Origin: MFAQ01 sp964429015
GTDB taxonomy: Bacteria; Patescibacteriota; Microgenomatia; UBA1400; MFAQ01
NCBI GenBank assembly: GCA_964429015.1
Contig: CAYSAM010000001.1
Location: forward strand, 42,395 to 106,394
Direction: 5' to 3'
DNA length: 64,000 nt
In this document: positions 1-8,573 of the stretch, one piece after another
Position numbering within the stretch: the stretch's first letter is position 1
Layout of the letters: each line of letters begins with the position of its first letter
Position numbers and translations under genes: made by a program
Notes under the pieces: generated by a model
What the model saw: only the letters and a program-made list of their open reading frames with translations
What the model was told of the DNA's origin: nothing
The model's database searches: none

Positions 1-1039
1 GGTTTACAAACTCTAAAGAACGATTTGGAATTTCGATACCTACCAGGTCGCGACCCGGAATGGGTGCCTCAATACGAATTTGTCCTTGAGGTGCAGATAG
101 GGCAAGTGCCAGATCGGAGCCAAGCGCAATAATTTTGCTAAGTTTGGTGCCCATAGCAATGGAGAGTGCATACTGAGTAACCGCTGGTCCCTTGTGAACT
201 TCGGTAACTTGAGCTTGAATTCCAAAAGAACCAAGGGTGTTTTGAATAATTTCGATATTTTTATTTATATCGCCACGGTCAGCTTTGCCAAGTTTTTGAC
301 TAGAGAGAAGATCAAGAGGTGGGTTTTGCCAGACACCTGGTGTAGCACCAGCAGTAATTGGCTTGGCGGTTTGAGAAGTATCGGATTGAGGAATTTTTGC
401 TTCTTTGATAACAATTTTGGAAGTATCAAAAAGATGATGCTGGACAGCAGGAGTAGGAGTGTTGTCTTCACCACCAGTTATTTTGACAGTAGTATTTTTA
501 GTTGGAAAAACGGAGTCGGTTTTTTTGGCAAAAGGAAGTTTTATTTTGGTTCCAAAACCAGAGAGTTTACCAGAACTATCTTGAACAAAAGCAATAAAGT
601 CTTCAATTGAAGTTTCGAATAAAACAAATAAGCCGATAACTGTGCCGACAAGAAAAAATAAAATGGCACCTGGTAAAGAGATTAGTGAAGTGATAGAGTC
701 TTTGATGCCATAACCAATACTGCCAGCACCACTTAAACCGGCCAAACTAATCATGGTAATAACACTACCAAGCAAAACGTGAGGAGAAGCGATGGCAAGT
801 TTTGCCGAGGTAAGCATTAGACCGCCAACAATAAAAATAAAGGGCAAAAAGATTAGTGGCCAACCAATAAACTGAAGACCGAATTCGTATATTTTGGTGA
901 GAAAAACTCCTTGCTGAGAAAAAGAGATAGCAATGAGCCCACCAATTCCCATAATGACTACTGCCAAAATGGAGTTTATAGTGTCTTTTTTTAAATTGAT
1001 TTTGTAGGGCTTAGAACGTCTACCTTTTTTTCGGGCCAT
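1..1039 (-). CDS. ftsK: DNA translocase FtsK, N-terminal part (runs off window)
   Basis: The minus-strand frame opens at ATG 1039 and continues past base 1, so only the first 346 codons are present. FtsK pumps chromosomal DNA through the division septum and coordinates dimer resolution. The N-terminus is basic (MARKKGRR) and is followed by four hydrophobic segments at roughly residues 24-45, 55-75, 83-105 and 115-140, the usual FtsK membrane anchor. A variable linker follows. The last 80 or so residues match the start of the motor alpha domain, with LGKADRGDINKN, HKGPAVTQY and IPGRDLVGIEIPN. The Walker ATPase and gamma domains lie outside the window. A TATACT box sits 11 bases before the start with TTGAAT further upstream. 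The linker is much shorter than in E. coli FtsK, as in SpoIIIE/SftA-like forms. Confidence 0.93.
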   Translation of the reverse strand, partial: MARKKGRRSKPYKINLKKDTINSILAVVIMGIGGLIAISFSQQGVFLTKIYEFGLQFIGWPLIFLPFIFIVGGLMLTSAKLAIASPHVLLGSVITMISLAGLSGAGSIGYGIKDSITSLISLPGAILFFLVGTVIGLFVLFETSIEDFIAFVQDSSGKLSGFGTKIKLPFAKKTDSVFPTKNTTVKITGGEDNTPTPAVQHHLFDTSKIVIKEAKIPQSDTSQTAKPITAGATPGVWQNPPLDLLSSQKLGKADRGDINKNIEIIQNTLGSFGIQAQVTEVHKGPAVTQYALSIAMGTKLSKIIALGSDLALALSAPQGQIRIEAPIPGRDLVGIEIPNRSLEFVN

Positions 1040-1077
1040 AGATACATATCAGTATAACTCATTCAATCCTGTTTTCT

Positions 1078-3498
1078 TTATTTTTGATCTAGGATACGCT
1101 TTATTTTGCTGTTATAAATACGTACTAGTTCTCTTGTTTTTTTTGAAAAAACCTTATCGTCTTTTTCTAGTTGGGCCATTTTCCCGACAAAGACTAAATA
1201 TTTATTGGTAGAGAGAGCCATTTGAGATTCAGTTTCCCCCAGTTCATCTGGTCTTTCGTTAAGCATTGTGACAACTTTTCCTGGAATAAATTTGTCATTG
1301 TTTCTTGGAAGTTCTAGATTGTATTCTGCTAGTAGGCTTTCCCAGCTAACCATAAGTTCTTCATAGGACTTTTTTAGATCGTGGTCTTGATCGACTCTTT
1401 CGGATTCTGATTTTTGGAACGACTTCACACCGTGAGCGAAATAAAAATGAAACGAGATCTGGCGAACAAATTTTATAAAAGTGTATGCTGTGTACTCGGG
1501 TAATGACCGTAACTCTACGCCACTTTTTTGTTTTTGCCCTGCATATCTGTTATCTTCAAAGAAACTACTAGATCTTGGTTTGTGAAAGGGAAAATGGTTA
1601 TGTTTACCATCTTCTTTTGAGTAAATTTCGTAGAACATGGCGTAACCGAGATCCGGGTTGTTCCAGAGCAATTCATTTTTTGTTTCAAACTTAACAAAGC
1701 CAGCAGCTATAGCTATAGGTAGGGCATCCATGAACTCGGTGTGTTCGGGTGAGAGCTCGATACCCCCAAAGGTTTCGTGGATTCCCCAGTTATCACGCAG
1801 ACCTCCCACTTGAGCGATTGAGATGATCTCTCTGAGCTGTGTCTTGTAGTTTGCCGAGGGGCGAGATTTAATTTCTGAGTTGCGCATACCAGATATGATA
1901 TTTAAGGCTAAATTTGCGCTTGTTCCAGGTTCCCAAGCTTCAAATTTGTTAGCCACAGCCTCTACGTCTTGGCTTCCTATAATTGAGTTTAGAATATCTA
2001 ACCTCCTTTGGGTTTTGTCTTTGAGTTTTTGGATATACAGTTTTTGTTTTTGCTGATCTGCATATTTTTTATGATTAAACAGAGTTTTTTTCAAAGTAAG
2101 GGTTGAAAGGATCTTGTCGTACTCTACAACCAAGTCCTCGTATATCTTTTTGGCGGCCATTTCTTGGCGAATAAAGTTGTGATATTCAATCTCGATACCC
2201 ACACTTATAAAACCAGAGGGAATTTCTGCGTATTTTTCTTCGCTGTTTTTTTCGACAACGCGGTTCAGGAAAGCAAAGGCTATCTCTGTTTTGATTTCAA
2301 TTTCCCTTTCCTTCTCGTTTTCTGGCTTTTGTTGGTCTTGGTTTTGATCTAGATATTGTTGATACAACCTGTTGAGGCCACCACTAAAGATTAAACTATG
2401 GAGGGCAGACAATTGTGACTTGATAATCCTAGGGTTGATATCTGAGTCCAATCCCACTAACTCCTCGTGTGCTGCATTTAAAAAGGAAATTTCACTTTCC
2501 GAAAAAGCTTTTTCTGTCCCAGAGCGATTTGCCAGAATTTGATAAAAGTCTTCTGCATTTTGCAAAACCTCTTCAGTTATATAGCGTGAATATCTTTTAA
2601 CCCATAGTTCTATTTCTGATTTGGTTGCTGACTCTGCTAGTATTTTTTGGACTGAATCTTTGGTGATTCTCTTGAACTCGTAGTGAGAAAGATCACCCTT
2701 GTCAGAATCATCATCGCCGTCGAATTCTTCGTCGTCGCCATCGAGATGCTCAGAATCTTGAATATCTTCACCGCCATTGTCATCATGGTCAGTATTAGGG
2801 TTGGGAAGATTGTATCTTGGTTCAAATATATGGGCTGAGATATTTTCTCCACCCGTGACACTATCCACTAATTTTTGGATCTGACTGGTTAGGTGGTCGT
2901 CAAAAGCTAGTCTGTTTGTGCTTAACAAACCAGATAAGTAGTTTAGGAGTTCTGGTTGATCGTAGGAGTTTGACCCCTGAATTAACTCGGCACATATTTT
3001 TGTGTACTTAAAAATGTCTGTCTGCCAGAGATTTACCCAATGAGTTAATCCTTCATCTAGTCTGACTTCTGCCGTGACGTTGGTAAAGTTTTCTATAGCC
3101 TTTTTGATGTTTGCAATGATTGCTTGCCTGTCATCTTCAGTGAGGTTTTGTAGATTTGCTGGATTTGAAAAGTATTCTGGCAGGGCTTCTCTAGCAGCTC
3201 GCTCTTTTCTATACAAGAGCTCCTCGCTTGTAAAAAATTCTGAGAGCTGAACTAGCTCATTTGTTTGAATGTTTGAACCAATAGTCTCTACTGCGTGATA
3301 TGCTTCGGAATCAGAATTGACTCTTGCCAGTATTTCTCTAATCCAAATGTCACCCAAACCTTGTCTTAGCTCGCGATTTGCAACCAGTGCAGATTCTGTA
3401 TCCTGCTCAGCAAAGGCTAGGTTGTAAATCATACTAGTTTTCTCTTGTGGACTTAATTCTTGTTGTGCGTCAAAAAACTGTTCAGCTGATGGCATCAT
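1078..3498 (-). CDS. Large unknown protein with possible carboxylate-amine ligase-like motifs
   Basis: I do not recognise this 806-residue protein. The frame is open from 3558, but ATG 3498 is preferred because a TATCAT box ends six bases before it, as at many genes here. The N-terminal half is helical and charged. An Asp/Glu-rich stretch (about residues 235-275) looks like a disordered linker. The C-terminal half holds GIEIEYHNF, WGIHETFGGIELSPE and GVELRSLPEYT. This spacing of acidic strands resembles glutamate-cysteine ligase or amidoligase families of the glutamine-synthetase fold, but I cannot confirm it. No signal peptide or membrane segment is visible, so it is probably cytoplasmic. 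It lies 38 bases upstream of ftsK on the same strand. Confidence 0.6.
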   Translation of the reverse strand: MMPSAEQFFDAQQELSPQEKTSMIYNLAFAEQDTESALVANRELRQGLGDIWIREILARVNSDSEAYHAVETIGSNIQTNELVQLSEFFTSEELLYRKERAAREALPEYFSNPANLQNLTEDDRQAIIANIKKAIENFTNVTAEVRLDEGLTHWVNLWQTDIFKYTKICAELIQGSNSYDQPELLNYLSGLLSTNRLAFDDHLTSQIQKLVDSVTGGENISAHIFEPRYNLPNPNTDHDDNGGEDIQDSEHLDGDDEEFDGDDDSDKGDLSHYEFKRITKDSVQKILAESATKSEIELWVKRYSRYITEEVLQNAEDFYQILANRSGTEKAFSESEISFLNAAHEELVGLDSDINPRIIKSQLSALHSLIFSGGLNRLYQQYLDQNQDQQKPENEKEREIEIKTEIAFAFLNRVVEKNSEEKYAEIPSGFISVGIEIEYHNFIRQEMAAKKIYEDLVVEYDKILSTLTLKKTLFNHKKYADQQKQKLYIQKLKDKTQRRLDILNSIIGSQDVEAVANKFEAWEPGTSANLALNIISGMRNSEIKSRPSANYKTQLREIISIAQVGGLRDNWGIHETFGGIELSPEHTEFMDALPIAIAAGFVKFETKNELLWNNPDLGYAMFYEIYSKEDGKHNHFPFHKPRSSSFFEDNRYAGQKQKSGVELRSLPEYTAYTFIKFVRQISFHFYFAHGVKSFQKSESERVDQDHDLKKSYEELMVSWESLLAEYNLELPRNNDKFIPGKVVTMLNERPDELGETESQMALSTNKYLVFVGKMAQLEKDDKVFSKKTRELVRIYNSKIKRILDQK

Positions 3499-3504
3499 AT
3501 TTGC

Positions 3505-3510
3505 ATGATA
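3505..3510 (-). promoter_or_regulatory. -10 box TATCAT of the 806-residue gene
   Basis: TATCAT on the minus strand ends exactly six bases before ATG 3498. This predicts transcription starting at or next to the start codon, a leaderless mRNA. It decides the start against the longer frame from 3558. Confidence 0.5.
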
Positions 3511-3723
3511 TATTAGTTTTGAGGGGAAATATACCACAGATAACTTGTTCTTACACAAAAAATACCTGTCGGAATAGGTACTGTTGAAAGCTATCTTTTT
3601 TTATATAAGAAAATATCTATTGAGAAAATAAATCGAACTTACCGTTGATTACCAAACTACAATTTTGGACATAAATTAGACTGCGATCTTCACAACAGTA
3701 AAATTACGTGGCTTTTATTTGAT

Positions 3724-3762
3724 GGATTGCCACGGTCGATACAAAGTCGACCCTTGCAATGA
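3724..3762. repeat. Dispersed palindromic repeat, GGATTGCC/GCAATGA type
   Basis: The element begins GGATTGCCACGG and ends with TTGCAATGA, with an inner hairpin GGTCGA/TCGACC. Related copies lie at 10296-10334, 18179-18250, 22459-22498 and 60292-60328. This copy is between RNase J and the next gene upstream. Confidence 0.7.
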
Positions 3763-3777
3763 TGATATGGAGTTTCT

Positions 3778-3805
3778 GTAGGGGTTTTGCGCGCAAAACC
3801 CCTAC
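3778..3805. repeat. Perfect 28-base palindrome after the RNase J gene
   Basis: The sequence reads identically on both strands, with arm GTAGGGGTTTTGCG and no loop. It starts eight bases past the RNase J stop. No T-run follows on either strand, so it is not a standard Rho-independent terminator. It may form the 3' end hairpin of the rnj mRNA or be a mobile palindrome. Confidence 0.75.
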
Positions 3806-3812
3806 CAGTTTA

Positions 3813-5465
3813 TTAAACCTCGATGAGGTTGACGATGATGAGGGGGCGGCGTTCGGTGTGCTTGAAGGCGAATTGCTCCAGTTGACCTTCGATTTTTTTG
3901 CGCATAAAACCCCAGTCCGTAGCTGGTCCCTTGAAACTTTGCAGACACATTTGAACTTGCTTACGAGCATCTCTAATAAGATCTTGATTTTCTTTTTGGT
4001 AAACAAAACCTCTGGAGATAATATCGATGTCGCCGGCAACTTGGGAGTTACTACGCTTGATTGGAACAATAGCAACCAAGACACCATCTTCGGACATAAC
4101 CTGACGGTCTCTCAGAACTACTGTGCCCACATCACCAATACCCAAGCCATCAACATAAACATTTTTGGTTTCGTATTTTGGACCTTCTTTGACAACTTTG
4201 TTTTCCAAAATAATTGATTGACCTTCAGTAAGGACAGAAACTTGATCCGGGCGGTAACCCATCTCTTTGGTCATACGAGCATAGAGCATCATGTGGCGAA
4301 CGTCACCACCAATAGGAACGATATGTTTTGGTCTTACCAGACGGGCAAGGAGAGCAAGATCGCCTTTATAACCATGACCAGAAACGTGAAGATTTTCGGT
4401 AGTACCAGAGTAGACGACTTCGACACCATTTTTATACAGACTATCCATCATGTCAAAAATATCAGCATCATTGCCAGTACCTGGAATAGCGTTACTGCTA
4501 ATGATGACTTTGTCACCTTTTTTGAGTTTGGCCATACGATGTTCGTCATTTGCCAACCTATGCATAGCAGAACCAGATTGTCCTTGAGAACCAGAAACAA
4601 TAATCGCTACTTGGGCGGGAGGAAAATGACTAATTTGTTGAGGCTTAATCATAGTACCTTTGGGGATTTTGATAAAACCTGTTTTAGCTGCAGCTTCGAT
4701 ATTTTGTTCCACTGACCGACCTATGATGGCAATTTTGCGATGATGTTTTACACAAGCGTCTATTGCCATTTGAAATCGAGCAATGGAAGATGACATGGAG
4801 GTAAAAATAAGTTTACCTACGGTGTTTCTAATTTCGTTATCTATCGCAGTCATTAAGGTTCTTTCCGATGGACAGTAGCCAGACTTTTCGATACCCAAAC
4901 AGTCGGTTAACATTAGATCAACACCTTCAGTACCAACCTCAGTCATTCCAGCCATATCTGGTGGTAGATTATCGATAGGAGTTAAGTCAAACTTATAGTC
5001 AGCGCCGTGATAAACATTGCCAGCTGGAGTTTGGATGTATAAATGGAAACAATTGGGGACAGAGTGAGTGGAGTGAATAAAACGAATATGAAAAGGTCCA
5101 AGATCTAGAGTACCTTCGACGGGAGTCATTTTATTTTTGATACCGTACTCACGAACTTTGAGTTCGGCCATAGCAATAGAAAGTTTGCCACCAAAAACTT
5201 CAACATCTTTAAGGCGAGGAAGAATGTATGGAAGCCCACCAATATGGTCCATGTGAGGATGAGTGAGAACTATGCCGTGCAGTTTTTTGCCTGGCTTTTC
5301 TAAGTAACTAACGTCGGGGATTACCGAGTCGACGCCAAGAGCGCTATCTTCGGGGAAACCCATTCCACAGTCGACAACCATTTGGTCGTCACCGTATTCG
5401 TAGACGTACATATTTTTGGTAGCTTGACCTAAGCCACCGAGAGGAATCAACTTGAGTTGAGACAT
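3813..5465 (-). CDS. rnj: Ribonuclease J
   Basis: This is a 550-residue metallo-beta-lactamase/beta-CASP ribonuclease, the expected length for RNase J, which combines 5'-3' exonuclease and endonuclease activity in mRNA decay and rRNA processing. The zinc-binding motif THPHMDHIGG lies at about residues 68-77, with HSTHSVPN and GADYKFD following. The beta-CASP part carries SGSQGQSGSAMHRL and SGHGYKGDLALLARL, then the C-terminal metal-site region PIGGDVRHM, where the usual form is HGE. The C-terminal domain ends with RRPLIIVNLIEV. A TTAAAT-like box lies just before ATG 5465. The gene is alone, between a perfect palindrome downstream and a repeat-containing spacer upstream. Confidence 0.95.
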   Translation of the reverse strand: MSQLKLIPLGGLGQATKNMYVYEYGDDQMVVDCGMGFPEDSALGVDSVIPDVSYLEKPGKKLHGIVLTHPHMDHIGGLPYILPRLKDVEVFGGKLSIAMAELKVREYGIKNKMTPVEGTLDLGPFHIRFIHSTHSVPNCFHLYIQTPAGNVYHGADYKFDLTPIDNLPPDMAGMTEVGTEGVDLMLTDCLGIEKSGYCPSERTLMTAIDNEIRNTVGKLIFTSMSSSIARFQMAIDACVKHHRKIAIIGRSVEQNIEAAAKTGFIKIPKGTMIKPQQISHFPPAQVAIIVSGSQGQSGSAMHRLANDEHRMAKLKKGDKVIISSNAIPGTGNDADIFDMMDSLYKNGVEVVYSGTTENLHVSGHGYKGDLALLARLVRPKHIVPIGGDVRHMMLYARMTKEMGYRPDQVSVLTEGQSIILENKVVKEGPKYETKNVYVDGLGIGDVGTVVLRDRQVMSEDGVLVAIVPIKRSNSQVAGDIDIISRGFVYQKENQDLIRDARKQVQMCLQSFKGPATDWGFMRKKIEGQLEQFAFKHTERRPLIIVNLIEV

Positions 5466-5536
5466 ATATTTTATTTAATTAATTTTCCTGTAATAACATT
5501 GTAACTGAAAGACAATCAAGTGTATTGATTTTATAG

Positions 5537-5562
5537 ACTCCCAATCAGATCGGGAATGACAT
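5537..5562. repeat. Short palindromic repeat, CTCCC...GGGAATGACA type
   Basis: Arms CTCCC and CGGGA flank a short loop and are followed by ATGACA. It resembles the copies at 22414-22438 (ATTCCTGC/GCAGGAATGACA) and 49313-49337 (TTCCGGG/CCCGGAATGACA), all in spacers. Confidence 0.55.
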
Positions 5563-5714
5563 CAGTTTTTGTGAGGAAGGACACAAAAATCCTAATTTTA
5601 CGGTTGGCTTCTTTTTTTGGAATATTGGGTTGGTATACATCAGCTAAGACTTCTACTCATTCTCACAATTCACATTGGGACAACTTTCCGTGGACTTGGT
5701 CAATTATACCACTA

Positions 5715-5740
5715 TTGAGCTGGCCACGTGGCCAGCTCAA
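5715..5740. repeat. Perfect 26-base palindrome after the beta-helix gene
   Basis: Arm TTGAGCTGGCCAC is followed directly by its exact complement, with no loop. It lies ten bases past the stop of the beta-helix gene. As with 3778-3805, no T-run follows, so classical termination is unlikely. Confidence 0.75.
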
Positions 5741-5749
5741 AGAAGCGGA

Positions 5750-7090
5750 CTATCTTACGATCTTGTGAAAGAAATTTAGGGCTTTCTCTTTTATAGAGGA
5801 ACCACTCCAGCCCTTGACCATACTAGAGCCGTATTCTACAGCACCAATATCTGGCATTTTATCTCTACTGTTCTTGTAAAAGTCATCTGTAACTCCTGAA
5901 ACTGCTATGCCTTTATCAATTGCTTTAGAGGTGAAAGCAAGCTTAAATGAGTCCTGATTGGTATTTGGCTTGGTGGCAAATACAGGGTCCCCCACTAAAT
6001 TGTTTTGGCTTTTAATGTCGTTGCCACTTGGGAAGGTAATTTTTCCACCATTAACAATGTTATTGGAAATTACTACATGATTTTTGGGACCGTCAATTAT
6101 TTTTATTCCACCTGTGTTTACAAGAGTGTTGTTGGCAAACAAACAGTTGTTACAACCATTACCACTTACCTCTTTGTAGGTATAACCGACTCCAATTTTG
6201 CAACCATATGCAATATTGTTATACACCTTGATGTTACCAAGCTGAGCTCCCCAAGTATTATTAATTGTTTCTTCTGATGAGGAAATACAGTTGGCGGGTG
6301 AACCTGCTCTGTAGTAAGTTGGATTTGTTGAGTATGTAAAGTTTCTATAAACCTCAACGTCGTGAGTGTTGCCTATGTAAATGTTTTGAGAAAAGTTGTC
6401 ATAAACCTTATTGTCGTAAACCTTAACATTTACAGCTTGGCCAATAATTAACCCTTCACCCCAGTTGTTATATATTTCGTTGTTGTTTATGGTCATATTA
6501 CTTGAACCAGGTGTTGTTCTCATACAGGCACCCCAACCTCCGGATGTATTTTTGCCACCTCTATTTTCAGTAACAGCATCATGACACTTTGAACTACTAA
6601 CAGAAATTGTTGATCCAGCCAAACGGTAACCAAACTTTTTACATTCGTAGACGTCTAAATTTTCTAGTTTAACGTTGGAACCTCTTACCAGAACACACTC
6701 AAAGGGACTACGGGTGACAGATAGACCCTTAACTGTGACGTAGGAGATACCTGAACCAATTAGAAGTGGAGAGTCTTTTGTTCCACCACCATCAAGAACT
6801 ACTTTTTGACCAGCTACAGGCTGAATTGTAATGGGCATACCAGAGGCACCAGAACTCTTTACATCTAATCTTTCTGTATAGGTACCAGCAAAAATATTTA
6901 GAGTGTCTCCTGATTTGAGTGATTTAAAGGCTCTTGAAAAAGTTTTAAAAGGTAAGGCTTCTGTGCCAGAATTTGTGTCACTGCCTGAGAGTGAAACATA
7001 GTAGCTGTTTGCGGCAAAAGTTACCTTTGGAGCAAATAAGGGAATTAGTAACAAGGAAAAGATAAACACTAACATGGGTATTTTTTTCAT
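5750..7090 (-). CDS. Secreted right-handed parallel beta-helix protein
   Basis: The 446-residue product starts at ATG 7090, where a signal peptide begins: MKKIPML, a hydrophobic core, then a cleavage-like FAAN near residue 27. The mature start SGSDTNSGTEALPFKTFSRA followed by SGDTLNIFAGTYTE is the hallmark of pectate-lyase-fold/DUF1565 proteins. Repeating strands rich in Asn (INNNEIYNNW, VKVYDNKVYDN, VEVYRNFTY) fill residues 100-350, and the C-terminus has DIGAVEYG. Such proteins often bind or cut polysaccharides at the cell surface. No catalytic assignment is possible here. Upstream, TTGACC, a 17-base spacer and TATAGT form a good promoter ending ten bases before the start. Confidence 0.85.
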   Translation of the reverse strand: MKKIPMLVFIFSLLLIPLFAPKVTFAANSYYVSLSGSDTNSGTEALPFKTFSRAFKSLKSGDTLNIFAGTYTERLDVKSSGASGMPITIQPVAGQKVVLDGGGTKDSPLLIGSGISYVTVKGLSVTRSPFECVLVRGSNVKLENLDVYECKKFGYRLAGSTISVSSSKCHDAVTENRGGKNTSGGWGACMRTTPGSSNMTINNNEIYNNWGEGLIIGQAVNVKVYDNKVYDNFSQNIYIGNTHDVEVYRNFTYSTNPTYYRAGSPANCISSSEETINNTWGAQLGNIKVYNNIAYGCKIGVGYTYKEVSGNGCNNCLFANNTLVNTGGIKIIDGPKNHVVISNNIVNGGKITFPSGNDIKSQNNLVGDPVFATKPNTNQDSFKLAFTSKAIDKGIAVSGVTDDFYKNSRDKMPDIGAVEYGSSMVKGWSGSSIKEKALNFFHKIVR

Positions 7091-7100
7091 TGTAAATATT

Positions 7101-7129
7101 ACTATATAGATAACTATTTGATAGGTCAA
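7101..7129 (-). promoter_or_regulatory. Promoter of the beta-helix gene
   Basis: On the minus strand TTGACC is followed after 17 bases by TATAGT, then ten bases to ATG 7090. The predicted leader is only three to five bases long. Confidence 0.6.
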
Positions 7130-7192
7130 GTGAAAAGATAAATTTATTATCTTCTTTACTTTTTAAAATATGCAGATACACTTGATAAGTAA

Positions 7193-8560
7193 ATGAGAAA
7201 CCTTGCAAAAAAAGAAAGAGTTATTAGAATTTTTAACTTGTCGGAGGATGTATGGCCATTTATAGAGGCTTATGGCGATAAAAAACTACAAGCCTGGGAA
7301 ATAGAGGAAAATGCAAACTTATCAGATAAAGATCTTTTTTCTATGTCAGAAGAGTTTGAATATACCTTTATTACAGCAAAAGAGCTTGACCCTAAATTTG
7401 TTAGTTACTATAAAAAACTGTGTGAAGTTAGGGACCTAGAGATACTTGTACCAGAAAAGCACACAGGTCTTTTGTGTGAAGATATTTTAAGAGACAAGAA
7501 GATTGTAAAAAGACTGCTTCAACTTGGCGAAGAATACAAAAGACTAAATATTACAGCCTATTCAACAACACAATACTTACTTGATCTAGTAGAAAGTTTA
7601 AGAGATAAGGGGGTGGTGGTCAGAACTTCGGAGGCACCAACAAGATCAAACTCTTGGACAGTAAATTTTTATGGTAGCAAATCTGGAATTAGACAGTTAA
7701 CTCAAATTAATGGATCAATGAGATCTGATCTTAAAATGCCAGATGGAGTGATATCTTCTGGAATAGTTGATACAGCAAGAATTGCAGCAAACAAATATGT
7801 AAAGGAAAATGGTGTGGTTGTAAAAACGAATAAGGGGCATTCCGGGGCAGGTGTTTTGATATTCAGAGGTGGAGATTTGCCAAAAAAGTTTGAAGAGTGT
7901 GAGAAAAAAATAATAGAGATCTTAAAAAAAGATTCATACTGGGAAAAATTCCCAATTGTAATTGAATCACTGGTTAATCCGAATCCGAGAATAGGTGGAG
8001 GTTTTCCAAATGCAGAGTTTTTTATACGCCAAGATGGTGAAGTTGAGTTTTTGTACTACTGTGGAATGAGAGTAGACAATGCGGGAGTTTTTGGAGGAGT
8101 AGAAATAGGTGAAGATGTGCTACCTAAAAGAGTCGCCTCGAGAATTACCGATATTGGATATTTAATAGGTGAACAGTTTAGTAAAGATGGGTATAGGGGT
8201 TATTACGACGTAGACTTTATAGCTGAAAAAGGCGGAGATGTCTATGTTAGTGAATCTAACGTAAGGGTTACTGGGGGAACTCATGTTTACGAAGCTGGTA
8301 AGGAGTTGGTAGGTAGAGATTTTGTAAAGAAGAGTTTTGTACTGTCCAACAACATGTTCTCGCTTAAAACAAAGACTAATTTTGAAAAAATTTACAAGCT
8401 TTTTGAACCAATATTATTTTCTCGCAAGAATAAAGAAGGGGTTGTTATTTGCTCTTCAAACTTGTTGTTGGACGGTTATTTGTCCTACATCATTTTTGGG
8501 AAAAATAAAAAAAGAGCAGAAAAGATTGAGGTGGAGATGATGAAGTTGTTGGGAGTATAG
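7193..8560 (+). CDS. ATP-grasp family protein, possibly a peptide/carboxylate-amine ligase
   Basis: This 455-residue protein has a Rossmann-like pre-ATP-grasp N-terminal region (to about residue 170) followed by an ATP-grasp fold. Visible ATP-grasp landmarks are VVVKTNKGHSGAGVLIF (lysine and glycine-rich loop, about 212-228), FPIVIESLV (hinge region) and YYDVDFIAEKGG with VSESNVRVTGGTH (metal-binding acidic and Asn residues, about 341-366). The ending of that motif, N-x-R-x-TGGTH, is seen in PylC-like and PGM1-related peptide ligases, which join an amino acid or peptide to a carboxylate using ATP. The substrate is unknown. It is divergent from the secreted beta-helix gene and no operon partner is seen. 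Confidence 0.72.
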   Translation: MRNLAKKERVIRIFNLSEDVWPFIEAYGDKKLQAWEIEENANLSDKDLFSMSEEFEYTFITAKELDPKFVSYYKKLCEVRDLEILVPEKHTGLLCEDILRDKKIVKRLLQLGEEYKRLNITAYSTTQYLLDLVESLRDKGVVVRTSEAPTRSNSWTVNFYGSKSGIRQLTQINGSMRSDLKMPDGVISSGIVDTARIAANKYVKENGVVVKTNKGHSGAGVLIFRGGDLPKKFEECEKKIIEILKKDSYWEKFPIVIESLVNPNPRIGGGFPNAEFFIRQDGEVEFLYYCGMRVDNAGVFGGVEIGEDVLPKRVASRITDIGYLIGEQFSKDGYRGYYDVDFIAEKGGDVYVSESNVRVTGGTHVYEAGKELVGRDFVKKSFVLSNNMFSLKTKTNFEKIYKLFEPILFSRKNKEGVVICSSNLLLDGYLSYIIFGKNKKRAEKIEVEMMKLLGV

Positions 8561-8573
8561 TGTATTACTTCTC

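Larger units (their letters stand above)
3499..3812. other. Gene-free interval between RNase J and the 806-residue gene
   Basis: This 314-base stretch holds no convincing ORF. It contains the -10 box of the 806-residue gene (3505-3510), a small dyad with arms TACCT/AGGTA near 3565-3585, an AT-rich spacer, a dispersed palindromic repeat (3724-3762) and a perfect 28-base palindrome (3778-3805) just after the RNase J stop codon. Confidence 0.7.

Noticed and set aside
5556..5768. 70-codon plus-strand ORF in the spacer after RNase J
   Set aside because: It begins in a palindromic repeat, crosses the perfect palindrome and ends antisense to the beta-helix gene; no promoter box or ribosome site.
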